A stretch of DNA of 64,000 nucleotides from Woeseia sp034521225 (GCA_034521225.1 JAXHMR010000031.1:45051-109050); one strand, 5' to 3'; shown: positions 39,332 to 49,035, counted from the stretch's first letter. Numbers and translations: made by a program. The notes: generated by a model from the letters alone, not told the origin.

Positions 39332-40865
39332 ATGAGCAGTCTGCTCTCCGATAAATTCAACAGTAACAAACTGAGCATCTCGCAAATACCCGGTACGCCT
39401 TCTGCGGAGACGCTGAATGGCCTCGATCAGCTGCTGCTGCTTCTACCCGAGAAGGTGCCGGCGCCACTGTGGAACAAAATTCCGCAGGGTACAAAATTCA
39501 AGGCGCTGTTGAAGCGCCGGCAGGCCGGCAGTGTGCCGTCGCAGAGCAGCCGCATCAACAACAAGCGGCAAACCGCGGTGCATATCGGGCAGGCCAACAC
39601 GGGCAGTGACATTTTTGACGACCTGACGCTAGCGCGAAAGCTGGTTGCCGCCGCATTGACAGAGAAGCCCGTGATCGTGGGTGTATGGGTACTCGGATTC
39701 GACGATGACCGGCAGCAACGGATCGCGGAGTGCACCGTGGCAGCGGCGATGGCGGCCGCCTTCACGATGCCAACATTCAAGAAGGACAGGCCGAAACCGC
39801 CAATCAAGGGTATACGCCTGATAGGTATGGATGAACGGATTGACCTCCGACGGATTGAGGCCGAAGCAAGCGGCAATAACCTCGCGCGCTGGCTGACTTC
39901 GCTGCCACCGAACAAACTGGACGGCTACGAGTACGTCAAGGTCCTCCGTGACCTCGCGCGGGAACAGGGCTGGCAGTTCAAAAAATACGGGCTGGCGGAG
40001 CTCGCGAAGATGGGCGCCGGCGCGTTTCTCGCCGTTGCGCAGGGTAATGAAGACGACAGCGCGTCGATGGTCCGTTTACGCTTACCGTCCTGACGGCAAG
40101 CGTGAGTCGCCAGCGCTCAGTCTTGTCGGCAAGGGCATAATTTTTGACACCGGCGGTACCAACCTGAAACCGTTCAATTCGATGCTGGACATGCATATTG
40201 ACATGGGTGGCAGCGCCGTCGCCGTCGGCTCGTTACTCGCGATGACCGAACTCGAGTTTCCACATGCCGTCGACTGCTGGCTGGCAATCACCGAAAACCG
40301 CACCGGTCCGATGGCCTACAAGTCGCAGGATGTAATCACCGCGGCCAACGGCAAGACAATCCAGACAGTCCACACAGACGCGGAGGGCCGCATGGCGCTT
40401 GCCGACGCGCTGCATTTCGCCTGTAAAGACAAGCCGCAGCTTGTGATGGACTATGCTACGTTGACCGGGGCCTGCATGGTCGCGGTCACGACACGTTACA
40501 GCGGCGTGTTCACAAACCGTCCGGACCTGCACCCGGTCCTGAAGAAATGCGGCCGTGACTCAGGCGAGCGCGTATGGCCGTTTCCGATCGGCAAGGAGTT
40601 TTCGAGTGAGCTGTCGAGCGATACAGCCGATATCAAGCAGTGTTCGCCGAATGGCGGCGGCGACCATATTCTTGCGGCAACGTTCCTCAACGAGTTCGTC
40701 GACAGCAAGGTTCCATGGGTGCACATCGATCTCAGCGCATGCAACCGCAAAGGCGGCCTTGCGCATATACCTACCAACATTACCGGATTCGGCGTGCGTT
40801 ACACCATGAACCTGCTGCTCGACCAGGATGTGCTCGCGTCGCAGGCGCTTGGCGGGAGTGACTGA
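39332..40865 (+). CDS. Leucyl aminopeptidase family (M17) protein (frameshifted)
   Basis: A dinuclear-metal cytosolic aminopeptidase of about 510 aa from ATG 39332 (MSSLLSDKFNSNKLSISQIP). The N-terminal domain is diverged. The C-terminal catalytic domain has SLVGKGIIFDTGGTNLKP (first metal Asp; consensus FDSGG), MAYKSQDVITAANGKTIQ and HTDAEGRMALADAL (metal Asp/Glu and catalytic Arg; consensus NTDAEGR). A shift near 40075 joins the halves. The departures (Asp-Thr-Gly-Gly-Thr, HTDAEGR) match the smaller PepB-like subgroup rather than classical PepA. It is divergent from aceE. Confidence 0.88.
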
Positions 40866-40868
40866 CCC

Positions 40869-41560
40869 ATGCAACCGTTGCACGCCTGAACCCCGGTGAC
40901 TACGATTCCTACTCAATCTCGGATCGCTTTCGTGGATTCCTGCCGGTTGTCGTCGATGTCGAAACGGGTGGTTTCAACTCGCGCACGGATGCACTGCTGG
41001 AAATAGCAGCCGTGCTGGTTGAATTCCAGGGGGACGGCACGCTGGCCCGCGGCCAGACGTTCCGCTATCACGTCAAGCCGTTCGATGGCGCGAACATGGA
41101 TCCTGCATCCATGGCCGTTAACGGCATCGATCCGGACCATCCCCTGCGCCCGGCAATCGATGAACGTGACGCGCTACAGCGTATCTTCCGGGACGTGCGG
41201 CGCGCCGTCCGGGAGGCCGGGTGCTCGCGCGCGATACTGGTCGGGCACAACGCGGCGTTTGACCTTGGCTTTGTCAATGCCGCCATCGAACGCGCGGCGG
41301 TCAAGCGCAATCCGTTTCACCCGTTCAGCTGCTTCGATACCGCGACGTTGTGCGGTGTTGCCTACGGCCAGACCGTGCTGGCGCGTGCGGTCAAGGCGGC
41401 GGGGATCCCATGGGACGAATCCATGGCGCATTCAGCTGCTTATGATGCCGAGGTGACCGCGGATGTCTTCTGCGACATCGTCAACCGCTTCAAGCCGGTT
41501 TACGACACCGCGAGCGCGCTCGACTGGGACGAATTCAAGCAGGACGTCAATCAGAGCTGA
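40869..41560 (+). CDS. rnt: Ribonuclease T (5' frameshift)
   Basis: A DEDD exonuclease that trims tRNA and rRNA 3' ends. The clear part begins DRFRGFLPVVVDVETGGFNS (first DE motif) and continues with DALLEIAAVLVEFQ. NGIDPDHPLRPA, VGHNAAFDLGFVNAAIERA (second D) and AHSAAYDAEVTADVFCDIVN (His and last D) follow, then NPFHPFSCFDTATL. No start codon lies in this frame before an upstream stop. ATG 40869 opens the adjacent frame, so a one-base shift before about 40910 is likely. The length is then about 230 aa. It begins 3 bp after the M17 gene and converges on grxD with a 14-bp overlap. Confidence 0.92.
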
Positions 41561-41897
41561 CGGTTGCTTCCTTCTCGCCGGCCAGCAGCTCTTTCAACTC
41601 GCCGGAATGGTACATGTCCACGATGATGTCGCAGCCGCCGATCAACTCACCATTAACATAGAGTTGCGGAAACGTCGGCCAGTTTGAATAGGTCTTGAGA
41701 CCTTCCCGGATTTCCGGGTCCTCAAAAATATTGACGTAGGCAAACGGCTTACCGACAGATTTCAATGCGGCAACAGTCTGTCCCGAGAAGCCGCACTGCG
41801 GGGAAATCCGGCGTGCCCTTCATGTAGAGGAGTACCGGATTGTCTTTCAGCTGCGCCTCGATTCTTCGTTAATATCCACTGCTATATGCTCACTCAC
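41547..41897 (-). CDS. grxD: Monothiol glutaredoxin Grx4 (two cancelling indels)
   Basis: Grx4 binds and transfers [2Fe-2S] clusters. The C-terminal 72 residues are in one frame (GKPFAYVNIFEDPEIREGLK, then WPTFPQLYVNGELIGGCDII). Upstream, the sequence reads DINEE-IEAQLKDNPVLLYMKG then TPDFPQCGFSGQTVAALKS, with the CGFS active site, if one missing A near 41865 and one extra C near 41805 are corrected. GTG 41897 (VSEHIAVDINEE) gives 116 aa, the normal length; GTG 41879 is an alternative. Confidence 0.9.
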
Positions 41898-41959
41898 TAA
41901 AAATTGATTACTGACTGCCCAGATGGGTCTGACCTGCCGGAATTCAAGAACTCACGGCG

Positions 41960-42304
41960 TCATTGCTGGTTCACAACCTGGATCTGGTTCGATACCGACA
42001 CGACATCGTCCACGCTGTTGGCAAGTTCCTGCGCGCGCATGCGCACCTCAAAGGAATTCACGGTACCACGCAATGTGACACGACTCGCAAATGTTTCAAC
42101 GCCGATGTTAAACCCGCCCACCTGGCTGTCCGCGGCCAGCCGGCTGCTCACCGCCGCCGTCGTTACGGCATCCTGCCTGATCTGCTCTTCGGTGCGCTCG
42201 CCTTTGCCAAGCTGCCCGCCACTGCTGCTGCCGTTGCCGACCATCAGCGCGGTACAGCCGGACAACAGCACGGCCATGCAAAGAATCTTCAGTACATTTC
42301 GCAT
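41960..42304 (-). CDS. BON-domain lipoprotein
   Basis: 114 aa from ATG 42304. The signal peptide has a lipobox: VLKILCMAVLLSGCTALM. One BON domain fills the rest: RQDAVTTAAVSSRLAADSQ, then NIGVETFASRVTLRGTVNSF and DVVSVSNQIQVV. BON proteins (OsmY, YraP/DolP) associate with the envelope and bind phospholipids. With a single domain and a lipid anchor it is a small relative; its specific role is unknown. A longer frame extends to 42364 but lacks a signal at its start. Confidence 0.85.
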   Translation of the reverse strand: MRNVLKILCMAVLLSGCTALMVGNGSSSGGQLGKGERTEEQIRQDAVTTAAVSSRLAADSQVGGFNIGVETFASRVTLRGTVNSFEVRMRAQELANSVDDVVSVSNQIQVVNQQ

Positions 42305-42371
42305 CGGTAACACCTGGACCAAACCTGGCATTGTACGCCCCGGGGATACTATTCCCATAGTCATCCCCTAG

Positions 42372-42569
42372 TCACTGGCCGCAACCGCGACGCGCCAGTT
42401 CTTTAACGATAGACCATTGCTGCCCGGCCGACATCGCACTCCAGCCGACAATCTCATCGAGCGTGCGCTGGCAACCGATACAGACGTTGTCATCATTCAA
42501 CGTACACACCCGGTTGCACGGCGATGGCGGGTAACCGGGGCGGGATACTGGCGGAGGCGTCGAGGCCAT
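42372..42569 (-). CDS. DUF1289 family protein
   Basis: A 65-aa protein from ATG 42569 (MASTPPPVSRPGYPPSPCNR). The four cysteines in PCNRVCTLNDDNVCIGCQRT followed by LDEIVGW are the whole signature of DUF1289, probably a small metal-binding protein. The function is unknown. It ends 8 bp from the longest in-frame extension of the BON lipoprotein gene on the same strand and may share its transcript. Confidence 0.85.
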   Translation of the reverse strand: MASTPPPVSRPGYPPSPCNRVCTLNDDNVCIGCQRTLDEIVGWSAMSAGQQWSIVKELARRGCGQ

Positions 42570-42657
42570 GGCGCTCTGGTGCGACTGGACGGATGCCCAG
42601 TATGGCAGTTCCGGCACGCGACCTAAAGATGAGCTCCGGAGTCAACCCCGGTTAAGC

Positions 42658-42686
42658 CTGAATTCGTGACACACAACGCCTATAAT
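42658..42686 (+). promoter_or_regulatory. Sigma-70-type promoter of the PuuD-like gene
   Basis: A perfect -10 box TATAAT at 42681-42686 lies 17 bp after CTGAAT (42658-42663), a partial match to TTGACA. It is the best -10 match noted in the window, and it points at the gene starting 42776, leaving a leader of about 80 nt. Confidence 0.6.
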
Positions 42687-42690
42687 AGGA

Positions 42691-42740
42691 AGCCCCGCCA
42701 GGAACGGACGGGGCTCAGCGCTCCCGGAATAAACTTCCGA
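42691..42740 (+). promoter_or_regulatory. Two stem-loops in the leader of the PuuD-like gene
   Basis: First, AGCCCCG/CGGGGCT (42691-42715) with an 11-nt loop. Second, CGCTCCCGGAA/TTCCGAGCG (42720-42743, with a small bulge). They lie between the predicted transcription start and the ribosome-binding site (CAGGGAGA before 42776). They could stabilise the mRNA or control translation; neither is followed by a T-run. Confidence 0.45.
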
Positions 42741-42775
42741 GCGAAACCAATTTATAATCCCCAGGGAGATCCAAA

Positions 42776-43384
42776 ATGAATCCATTGAACACTGTCGCCG
42801 GCACAATTATTGGCGGCTTCGTGCTCGCCATCATCATCCTGTTCGTCGCTGCCGGCAATTCCGTCGCGGCAAACCCGGTCTCGGTCATTATCTGGCTGCA
42901 TGTACTGGCAGGCATTACGTGGATTGGCTTGTTGTATTACTTCAATTTCGTGCAGGTCCCGGCGATGGCGGATGCGGCCTCTGACGAAGGCGGTCCGGGC
43001 GGCGGCGGCATTACGAAATACGTTGCACCGCGCGCGCTGTGGTGGTTTCGCTGGGGCGCGCTTTTCACCTGGCTGACCGGCGCCGCATACCTGCTGCATC
43101 AGGGCCAGTTCGCCGATGCATTCGCACTCGGCATGATGGGTGACAGTCTCAACTCGTATGCCCTGACGATCGGCATCGGCGCGTGGCTCGGCACCATCAT
43201 GCTGTTTAATGTCTGGGTGCTGATCTGGCCAAACCAGAAAAAAGTACTCGGCATCGTTGAAGCGAGTGCGGACGAAATTGCCCGAGGCAAGCGCGTCGCG
43301 CTACTGGCGTCGCGCTCCAACACATTGATGTCCATTCCGATGATCATGTCGATGGTCGGTGCCCACCACGGCTTTATCATGTGA
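42776..43384 (+). CDS. PuuD-like (urate oxidase N-terminal domain) membrane protein
   Basis: A 202-aa inner-membrane protein with five or more hydrophobic segments. IIWLHVLAGITWIGLLYYFN carries a membrane His, and there are RALWWFRWGALFTWLTGAAY, GAWLGTIMLFNVWVLIWPNQ and the C-terminal SIPMIMSMVGAHHGF. This is the membrane domain found at the N-terminus of urate hydroxylase PuuD. Here it stands alone, without the cytochrome c domain and without purine-degradation genes nearby, so urate oxidation is doubtful. The histidines could bind haem. It is preceded by a strong promoter-like site and followed by a terminator, so it is probably monocistronic. Confidence 0.75.
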   Translation: MNPLNTVAGTIIGGFVLAIIILFVAAGNSVAANPVSVIIWLHVLAGITWIGLLYYFNFVQVPAMADAASDEGGPGGGGITKYVAPRALWWFRWGALFTWLTGAAYLLHQGQFADAFALGMMGDSLNSYALTIGIGAWLGTIMLFNVWVLIWPNQKKVLGIVEASADEIARGKRVALLASRSNTLMSIPMIMSMVGAHHGFIM

Positions 43385-43408
43385 TGTTCGCAGGTGTAAT
43401 GCCCATGA

Positions 43409-43437
43409 AAGCCCGGCCACGAGCCGGGCTTCTTGTT
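43409..43437 (+). terminator. Rho-independent terminator
   Basis: The stem AAGCCCGGC/GCCGGGCTT with a 5-nt CACGA loop (43409-43431) is followed by CTTGTTT. It ends the PuuD-like transcript just before nadC. Confidence 0.8.
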
Positions 43438-43449
43438 TAAGCGCCCCTC

Positions 43450-44295
43450 ATGAACGCCCTACTGCGCCAGGCGGTCGAGGACAACGTCACCGCCGCACTG
43501 GTCGAGGACATCGGCAGTGGCGACCTGACGGCATCCCTGGTTGACCCGCAACGGACCGCGACTGCCACGATTGTGACCCGGGAACCCGCGGTTCTGGCCG
43601 GCAGGGCATGGGTGGCCAGCGTATTCCGCCGTCTCGACAAGCGCGTCGACATTGAATGGCAGCATGACGATGGCGACGCCATGCCGGCAGACGCAGTGAT
43701 CTGCAGGCTGTCCGGGCCTGCGCGGACGCTCCTTTCCGGTGAACGCACAGCACTGAATTTCCTGCAGTTACTGTCCGGCACGGCAACCGTAACCGCGAAC
43801 TACGTCAAGGCGGTCGCACATACCAGGACACGCATCCTCGATACCCGCAAGACTTTGCCCGGCCTGCGCCTCGCGCAGAAATACGCCGTGCGCTGCGGCG
43901 GCGGGCACAATCATCGCACCGGACTCTTTGATGCAATCCTGATCAAGGAAAATCACATCGCAAGCGCGGGCGGCATCCAGTCGGCAATCGCCGCAGCAAG
44001 GCAGCTCGATGCGGGTGTCATGATCGAAGTTGAAGTCGAATCCATCGAACAGATGCGCGAAGCATTATCCGTGGGCGTAAAACGACTGCTGCTCGATAAT
44101 TTCACGATAGAGCAATGTCGGGAAGCCGTCGCGGTCAACCGGGCAGAAGGAAATCCGCCCGCCGAACTGGAGGCCAGCGGCGGACTGACGCTGGCGGAGT
44201 TAAAGGCAGTGGCTGAAACCGGTGTGGACTTTATTTCAGTCGGCGCACTGACCAAACATGTGCGAGCAATAGATATGTCGATGCGCTTGTCCTGA
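43450..44295 (+). CDS. nadC: Nicotinate-nucleotide pyrophosphorylase
   Basis: Quinolinate phosphoribosyltransferase of NAD synthesis. 281 aa from ATG 43450: VEDIGSGDLTASLV, LSGTATVTANYV and ILDTRKTLPGLRLAQKYAVR. The quinolinate site is GGGHNHRTGLFDAILIKENH. EVEVESIEQMREAL, LLLDNFTIEQCREAVAV and the closing DFISVGALTKHVRAIDMS complete it. The frame is intact. nadA and nadB are not in the window. Confidence 0.96.
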   Translation: MNALLRQAVEDNVTAALVEDIGSGDLTASLVDPQRTATATIVTREPAVLAGRAWVASVFRRLDKRVDIEWQHDDGDAMPADAVICRLSGPARTLLSGERTALNFLQLLSGTATVTANYVKAVAHTRTRILDTRKTLPGLRLAQKYAVRCGGGHNHRTGLFDAILIKENHIASAGGIQSAIAAARQLDAGVMIEVEVESIEQMREALSVGVKRLLLDNFTIEQCREAVAVNRAEGNPPAELEASGGLTLAELKAVAETGVDFISVGALTKHVRAIDMSMRLS

Positions 44296-44352
44296 CGACG
44301 ATACTTCTGCAGAGATTCCCGCGCGCGGATTATTCATGAACGGCGCAGACTC

Positions 44353-47104
44353 TCAGGCGACGGCGCGCGCCACCCGCTTCGGCTCGGAGACTCCGTAACC
44401 CTGCGCGTAGTCGATGCCCATGCCACGCAGCATCGTGATGATTTCCTCGTTCTCGGCAAATTCGGCGATCGTTTTCTTGCCGGTCAGGTGCCCGATCTCG
44501 TTGATCGAGCGCACCATCTCGCGATCGATCGGGTACGTGCAGTATTTCCTTGACGAAGCTGCCGTCGATCTTCAGGAAATCCACCGGGAAGTGTTTCAGG
44601 TAGCCGAACGATGACAAGCCGGTGCCGAAGTCATCGAGTGCAAACTTGCAGCCGAGCTCTTTTAACGCATTGATAAAGCGATTCGCCTGTGAATAACTCG
44701 CGATGGCGGCGGTTTCCGTGATCTCGAAGCAGATCTTGGTCGCATCGAGACCGCTGATCTGAAACTGCTCAACAACGAACGGCAGGAACTTTTCGTCACC
44801 CAGACTCTGTCCGGACAGGTTGATCGAGCACAGCGCCAGGCGTTCGCGCTCATCGGCTTCGGACACGAGCCAGCGAAATGCATTGGTAATAACCCATCGG
44901 TCAATATTCGGCGTAATGCCGTAACGCTCGGCCGCGGCGATAAAAAGCTCGGGCGAGATCATACCGCCCTGCTCATCGCGCATACGCAGCAGGATTTCGT
45001 AATGTGCACCATGGTCGATTTCCTGCAACGGCTGGATCGTCTGTCGATACAGCTCGAAGCGATTTTCTTCCAGTGCATTGTTAATGCGTGCCGCCCACTG
45101 CATTTCACGGCGGCGGCGCATCAAATCAATGTCATTTTCCTGGTAGGTGTGAATGCGGTTGCGGCCCGCTTCCTTCGCAGCAGCGCAGGCACTGTCCGCC
45201 GCACTCAGCAGCGCCGCAACGTCTTCATTTTCGGCGGCAATGGGCACGACACCAATGCTGACGCCCAAACGGAAGCTGCGATCGTCCCACATGAACTTGA
45301 ACTCACTGATGGCAAGCCGCAGGGTTTCGGCCGTCTGCATCGCCTCGTCGAGGCTGCAGCTCTCAAGCAAGACACCGAATTCATCACCGCCGAGGCGTGC
45401 CAGCGTGTCGCGCCAGCGAATTTTCGATTTCAGCAAGGCACCGAGCTGTCCGAGCAAGGCATCACCGGCACTGTGACCGCAGGAATCGTTGACGATCTTG
45501 AACTGGTCGAGGTCGAGATAGCACAGCGCGTAGGACGTTTCCCGGGCCCGCGCACTTTTCAGCGCACGCTCCAGCCGGTTTTCGAACTCACGCCGGTTGA
45601 CGAGGCCGGTCAGGATATCGTGACTGGCGTGGTAGCTCAGTCGCCGGTTCAGCTCGCGTGACTCGCTGACGTCGTGGAATACCAGCACGCCGCCGGTGAC
45701 ATCACCTTTGCCATCACGGATCGGCGAAGCCGTGCTTTCAATGTAGAGTTCGTTGCCGTCGCGCCGGATCAGCAGCGTCGGGCGCACGGACTTGATCGGC
45801 CGGTTGCGGCGGATCGAGACAGCGAGCGGGTTCTCGAGCGGTTCGCAGGTTTCCTCGTGAAAGCCGCGGAATATTTCGTCGATGGGGCGCCCACTGGCAT
45901 CATCGACCTTCCAGCCGGTCAGTTCCTCGGCAACCGGATTGATGTACTCGACAACGTAGTTGCCGTCAGTCGTGATGACGCCGTCGCCGATCGAGCGCAA
46001 CGTAATCTGTGCGCTTTCCTTTTCGCGGAACAGCGCTTCCTCATAGAGCTTGCGTTCAGTGACATCGACCTCGACACCAAGCAGGCGAATGAGGCGCCCG
46101 CGTTCGTCCTGGCGCGCCTTTGCCCGGCTGGTCATCCAGCGCCACTCGCCGTTCTGGTGCTTCATGCGATGCACGCTTTCGAAAAACGGCGACTTGCCTT
46201 CAAGGTGGTCGCGCATCTTTGCCTGTACACGCGCCATGTCGTCCGGATGCACCAGCCGGTACCAGTCGGGCAGTACGTCGGTCTGGTCATCGTAGCCGAG
46301 CATTGCCTTCCAGCGCCGCGACAGCCGGATGCGTTTGGTCTGGCCGTCGAAGTCCCAGATTCCGTCGTTGGCGGTCAGGCTGATAAGTTCGTTGCGCTCT
46401 TCCAGTTCGCGCAACACTTCTGTCGAGCGCATGCGCTCGAGGCCTGACGCAAGCGACGCGCCAATGAGCTTCATCAGTAAGTGCTGGCTGGCATCCCAGC
46501 CGTCGACCGGCCCCTGGTTGGCCAACGCCAGGAAACCGGCGATCGATTCCCGAACGCAGAAGCCGATAATCAGGCAAGAGCCCATGTTCAATTCGGAGAG
46601 GCGCGCAAATTCACCGGCTGCGGCATCAGGTCCCTCCGCTGTATCGTTAATTTCGATCACGCGCAGGTGGCCGAGGCGCCGGCCCAGCCACGGCCAGTTT
46701 TCAAGCGAGTCTTTTGCCAGTGCTTCAGGATTACTGCTGCAGAATACGGAACTCGATGCGAACACGGATTCGATCATCGCGGCATCGTCGTCGAACAGAG
46801 CAAGAAACGCGGCATCACAGCCGGACGCATCGGGCAACTCGGCGATATTATCGCGCAACTGATCGCGAAAGCGCCCTGCTTCGAGCTGCTGGAGATTGAC
46901 GGCGATTTTCGTCTGCAATGCATCGGCGGCGCCACGCGTACGCTCGCCTGCCCGCGGCCGGCGACGTTGCGCCGGAAACGAGCCCGTGGATTTGATGCCT
47001 GTGGGTGTTGTCATCCCGTTGCCGATAACCGCGATACCTGCATATTGTTGTAGGCGCGGACCGGCCGTATCGCTGGCCTGCCTGCCCCCACACTGATCAT
47101 ACAC
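44353..47104 (-). CDS. GAF-PAS-PAS-GGDEF-EAL cyclic-di-GMP signalling protein (frameshifted)
   Basis: About 917 aa (ATG 47104; ATG 47014 also possible). Order: a diverged GAF domain (residues about 85-230), PAS 1 (ISLTANDGIWDFDGQTKRIR with a PAC tail LLGVEVDVTERK), PAS 2 (TLRSIGDGVITTDGNYVVEY), GGDEF (ASHDILTGLVNRREFENRL and intact RLGGDEFGVLL) and EAL. The EAL signature is EILLRM rather than EALLR, keeping the catalytic Glu; FEITETAAI, DDFGTGLSSFGYLKHF and LKIDGSFVKEI are present. A shift at about 44545 hides the end, where the corrected frame reads HLTGKKTIAEFAENEEIIT to a TGA at 44353. No membrane segment is visible, so it is probably a cytoplasmic sensor. Both synthesis and breakdown of c-di-GMP look possible. 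Confidence 0.9.
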
Positions 47105-47431
47105 CGCGAGCGATGTATATCCCTGACCTGCCGGGTTTCATTCTGACACGATGGTGGAGGAATACAAGATAAGTAGTTGTATTTTTTGCATCTTATCGCG
47201 TGCGGGTGTTCGCCATTGGCGGTGCCTGCGGATCTGGATTGCCTGCCGGCGTGTCAACCGCAACCCCGCTGCCGCGTTGATTGTTCAGGACTTGGGCTAA
47301 GGACTCCCCGCAGGGGGTACCAGTGCGGCGGCGAGGCTATATTGGTGAAATGAAGCGGACACCAAAGTACTCACCCACAGCGATACCGGTGCGGAGCCTT
47401 TTGGCGAGGCCCCGATACGACGATCAGCCGA
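47105..47431. other. Intergenic region with degraded family B repeat
   Basis: 327 bp with no gene. At 47301-47380 are pieces of repeat B: CCGCAGGGGGTACCAGTGCGGCGG, GAAATGAAGCGGACACCAAAG and then ATACCGGTGCGGAGCC. An AT-rich patch (47168-47195) lies upstream of the GGDEF/EAL gene and may hold its promoter. Confidence 0.5.
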
Positions 47432-48199
47432 TTACGATGTCTTCTGCCGCTTGAACCGCCGTGCCAGCAATGCCCGCCAGTTCTCCAGCGAGTAAAGCTG
47501 CAAATACGCCGCCGACAACTGCCCCACCTTGTGCATCGAGTGCACGGCTTCAGCGTCGAGTTCGCTCAGCTTTTTGGCGTCGATGCTGACAAAGCTCGCC
47601 AGCGTTTGCTCCTCGGTGGCACCTTCCGGCGTGTAGGTAGCCTGCTGATTGACCAGGAGGCCGAGTTCCTTGAGCTTGCCGGTGAATTCCTGGGTGCGCT
47701 TGCGCTCGCCTTCGTACTGCGCGCAAAAGCGCATGACCGACTCCGTTTCCTTCGTAAGCTTGCCATCGGCAAAGAACGGATAGGTCGGGTTTTCGGTAAC
47801 AACCTTCGCGGCGCGATCGATGACAACGGCAACGCGGCCTTCGTCGCCGGCAGCAAAGCCGAACGGGTAACAGCGCAGGTAGGAGGGCAGGTACGCCTGC
47901 TGGTCCCACTGCCCGTCAGCAACAAACAGGTTGACGTCTTCAAGCAGACCGACGACAGCAAGCGGAACCGGCTGTTCAAGGCTTGCGAAGACAATAGGAT
48001 AATGACGCTGCGCGCTGCTGAATTCCGTCATGGTCAGCGGAATGACACGGACGGTGGCAACAAAGTCGAACGGCCGGTCACTGGGGGTAAGCCCGAGTGC
48101 CCCGTGTTCTTCGGGTGTCAGGAGTTCCGGCTGGTCGTAAAGAAATACCTTGCCGGACATGCCTGCGCCGGACGTTGCTGCTTGCGGTGTGTCTGTCAT
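47432..48199 (-). CDS. SapC family protein
   Basis: 255 aa from ATG 48199 (MTDTPQAATSGAGMSGKVFL); a longer frame reaches 48256. It matches the SapC family (named after a Campylobacter S-layer-locus gene): HYPIVFASLEQPVPLAVVGL, then YLPSYLRCYPFGFAAGDEGR and VVIDRAAKVVTENPTYPFFA. The C-terminal half is helical. No signal peptide is seen. The biological role is not established; in Proteobacteria such genes are often beside TonB-dependent receptors, but none is present here. Confidence 0.8.
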   Translation of the reverse strand: MTDTPQAATSGAGMSGKVFLYDQPELLTPEEHGALGLTPSDRPFDFVATVRVIPLTMTEFSSAQRHYPIVFASLEQPVPLAVVGLLEDVNLFVADGQWDQQAYLPSYLRCYPFGFAAGDEGRVAVVIDRAAKVVTENPTYPFFADGKLTKETESVMRFCAQYEGERKRTQEFTGKLKELGLLVNQQATYTPEGATEEQTLASFVSIDAKKLSELDAEAVHSMHKVGQLSAAYLQLYSLENWRALLARRFKRQKTS

Positions 48200-48230
48200 C
48201 GGCTCACTGCACAATATGTCAGGGAAAAAA

Positions 48231-48306
48231 TGGTGCCGGCAAGGTGACTCGAACACCTGACCCCATCATTACGAATGATGTGCTCTACCAACTGAGCTAT
48301 GCCGGC
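48231..48306 (-). tRNA. tRNA-Thr (anticodon CGT)
   Basis: A 76-nt cloverleaf on the minus strand: acceptor GCCGGCA pairs with TGCCGGC, followed by encoded ACCA. D-arm GCTCAGTTGGTAGAGC, anticodon loop TTCGTAA closed by CATCA/TGATG, and T-arm AGGTG-TTCGAGT-CACCT. Anticodon CGT (48273-48271) reads ACG, so this is tRNA-Thr. A run of six T follows the CCA end and probably terminates it. A -10-like TATACT with a GC-rich discriminator lies at 48395-48400. Confidence 0.97.
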
Positions 48307-48437
48307 ATGCGCGACTGCGAGGGCGGCGCTGCACGGGCGTGAAAACGAGATCGCGCCCTGCCCTGCAAGGCCGGTACCAGGCACCGGCGGCGGGAGTATA
48401 ACGGCATCCCCGAGCCCCGGCCAGCACCGGCCGGACA

Positions 48438-48848
48438 TCAGCCGTGGCGTTTGTCACGAACCCGTATCAGTACTTCGATACTCGCCTGCTCCGTCCCCTC
48501 GGGGAGCGGCGGCAGATCGAGTATGCGCACCTGATCATGCGGGATATCCGTTAACTCACCGGTTTCAACATTAAAGAAGTGATGGTGCGCGTGCGTCGTG
48601 GAATCGTAGAAACGCCGGCTCGCGTCGACGTGCAGCTCACGGACCAACCCGCATTCGCTGAATAATTTCAGCGTGTTATAGACAGTGGCCTTCGATACAC
48701 GACGGCCCTGGCGGTGCAGCGTCTCGATAATCTGGTCGGCAGCGAGGTGCTGCGGCTTTTCCAGCAGGATCTCGGCCACCTCGAGGCGCTGCTGCGTCGG
48801 CAGGATTCCGCATTCCTTGAGCTTCGACAGGACGTCCCGTCCGCGCAT
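48438..48848 (-). CDS. Fur-family regulator, Irr/PerR-like, lacking CxxC zinc sites
   Basis: 136 aa from ATG 48848. There is a winged-helix DNA-binding domain (ILPTQQRLEVAEILLEKPQH, KATVYNTLKLFSECGLV) and a short dimerisation domain. The regulatory histidines appear as THAHHHFFNVETGEL. Classical Fur has HHDHLICxxCG here; this protein has no Cys in that place and no C-terminal CxxC, so the structural zinc site is missing, as in Irr-type members. Irr responds to haem or iron, but this is inference. A -10 box TATACT lies 33 bp upstream of the start. Confidence 0.85.
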   Translation of the reverse strand: MRGRDVLSKLKECGILPTQQRLEVAEILLEKPQHLAADQIIETLHRQGRRVSKATVYNTLKLFSECGLVRELHVDASRRFYDSTTHAHHHFFNVETGELTDIPHDQVRILDLPPLPEGTEQASIEVLIRVRDKRHG

Positions 48849-48880
48849 GGCTTTACTCTCGAATATTCAGTGATTTGCCG

Positions 48881-48886
48881 AGTATA
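48881..48886 (-). promoter_or_regulatory. Likely -10 box of the Fur-family gene
   Basis: TATACT on the minus strand within TTTATACTCGG, 33 bp before the ATG. No good -35 hexamer is seen at 16-18 bp, which suggests weak or activated initiation. The GC-rich inverted sequence just upstream could be an operator, but I see no standard Fur box. Confidence 0.4.
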
Positions 48887-49035
48887 AACGAAAATCGCCG
48901 CGCAATGCGTGCGCGCACATCGCCGCGGCGCCAGCGCTTTCCGGCGCGGCAAATCCGGCCATTCCGGGCTGATAGTGTCCGCGCTCCCGATGCCGGGCAG
49001 CGCTAACCTCTACCGGCAAGTCAGGGAGGACTGCC

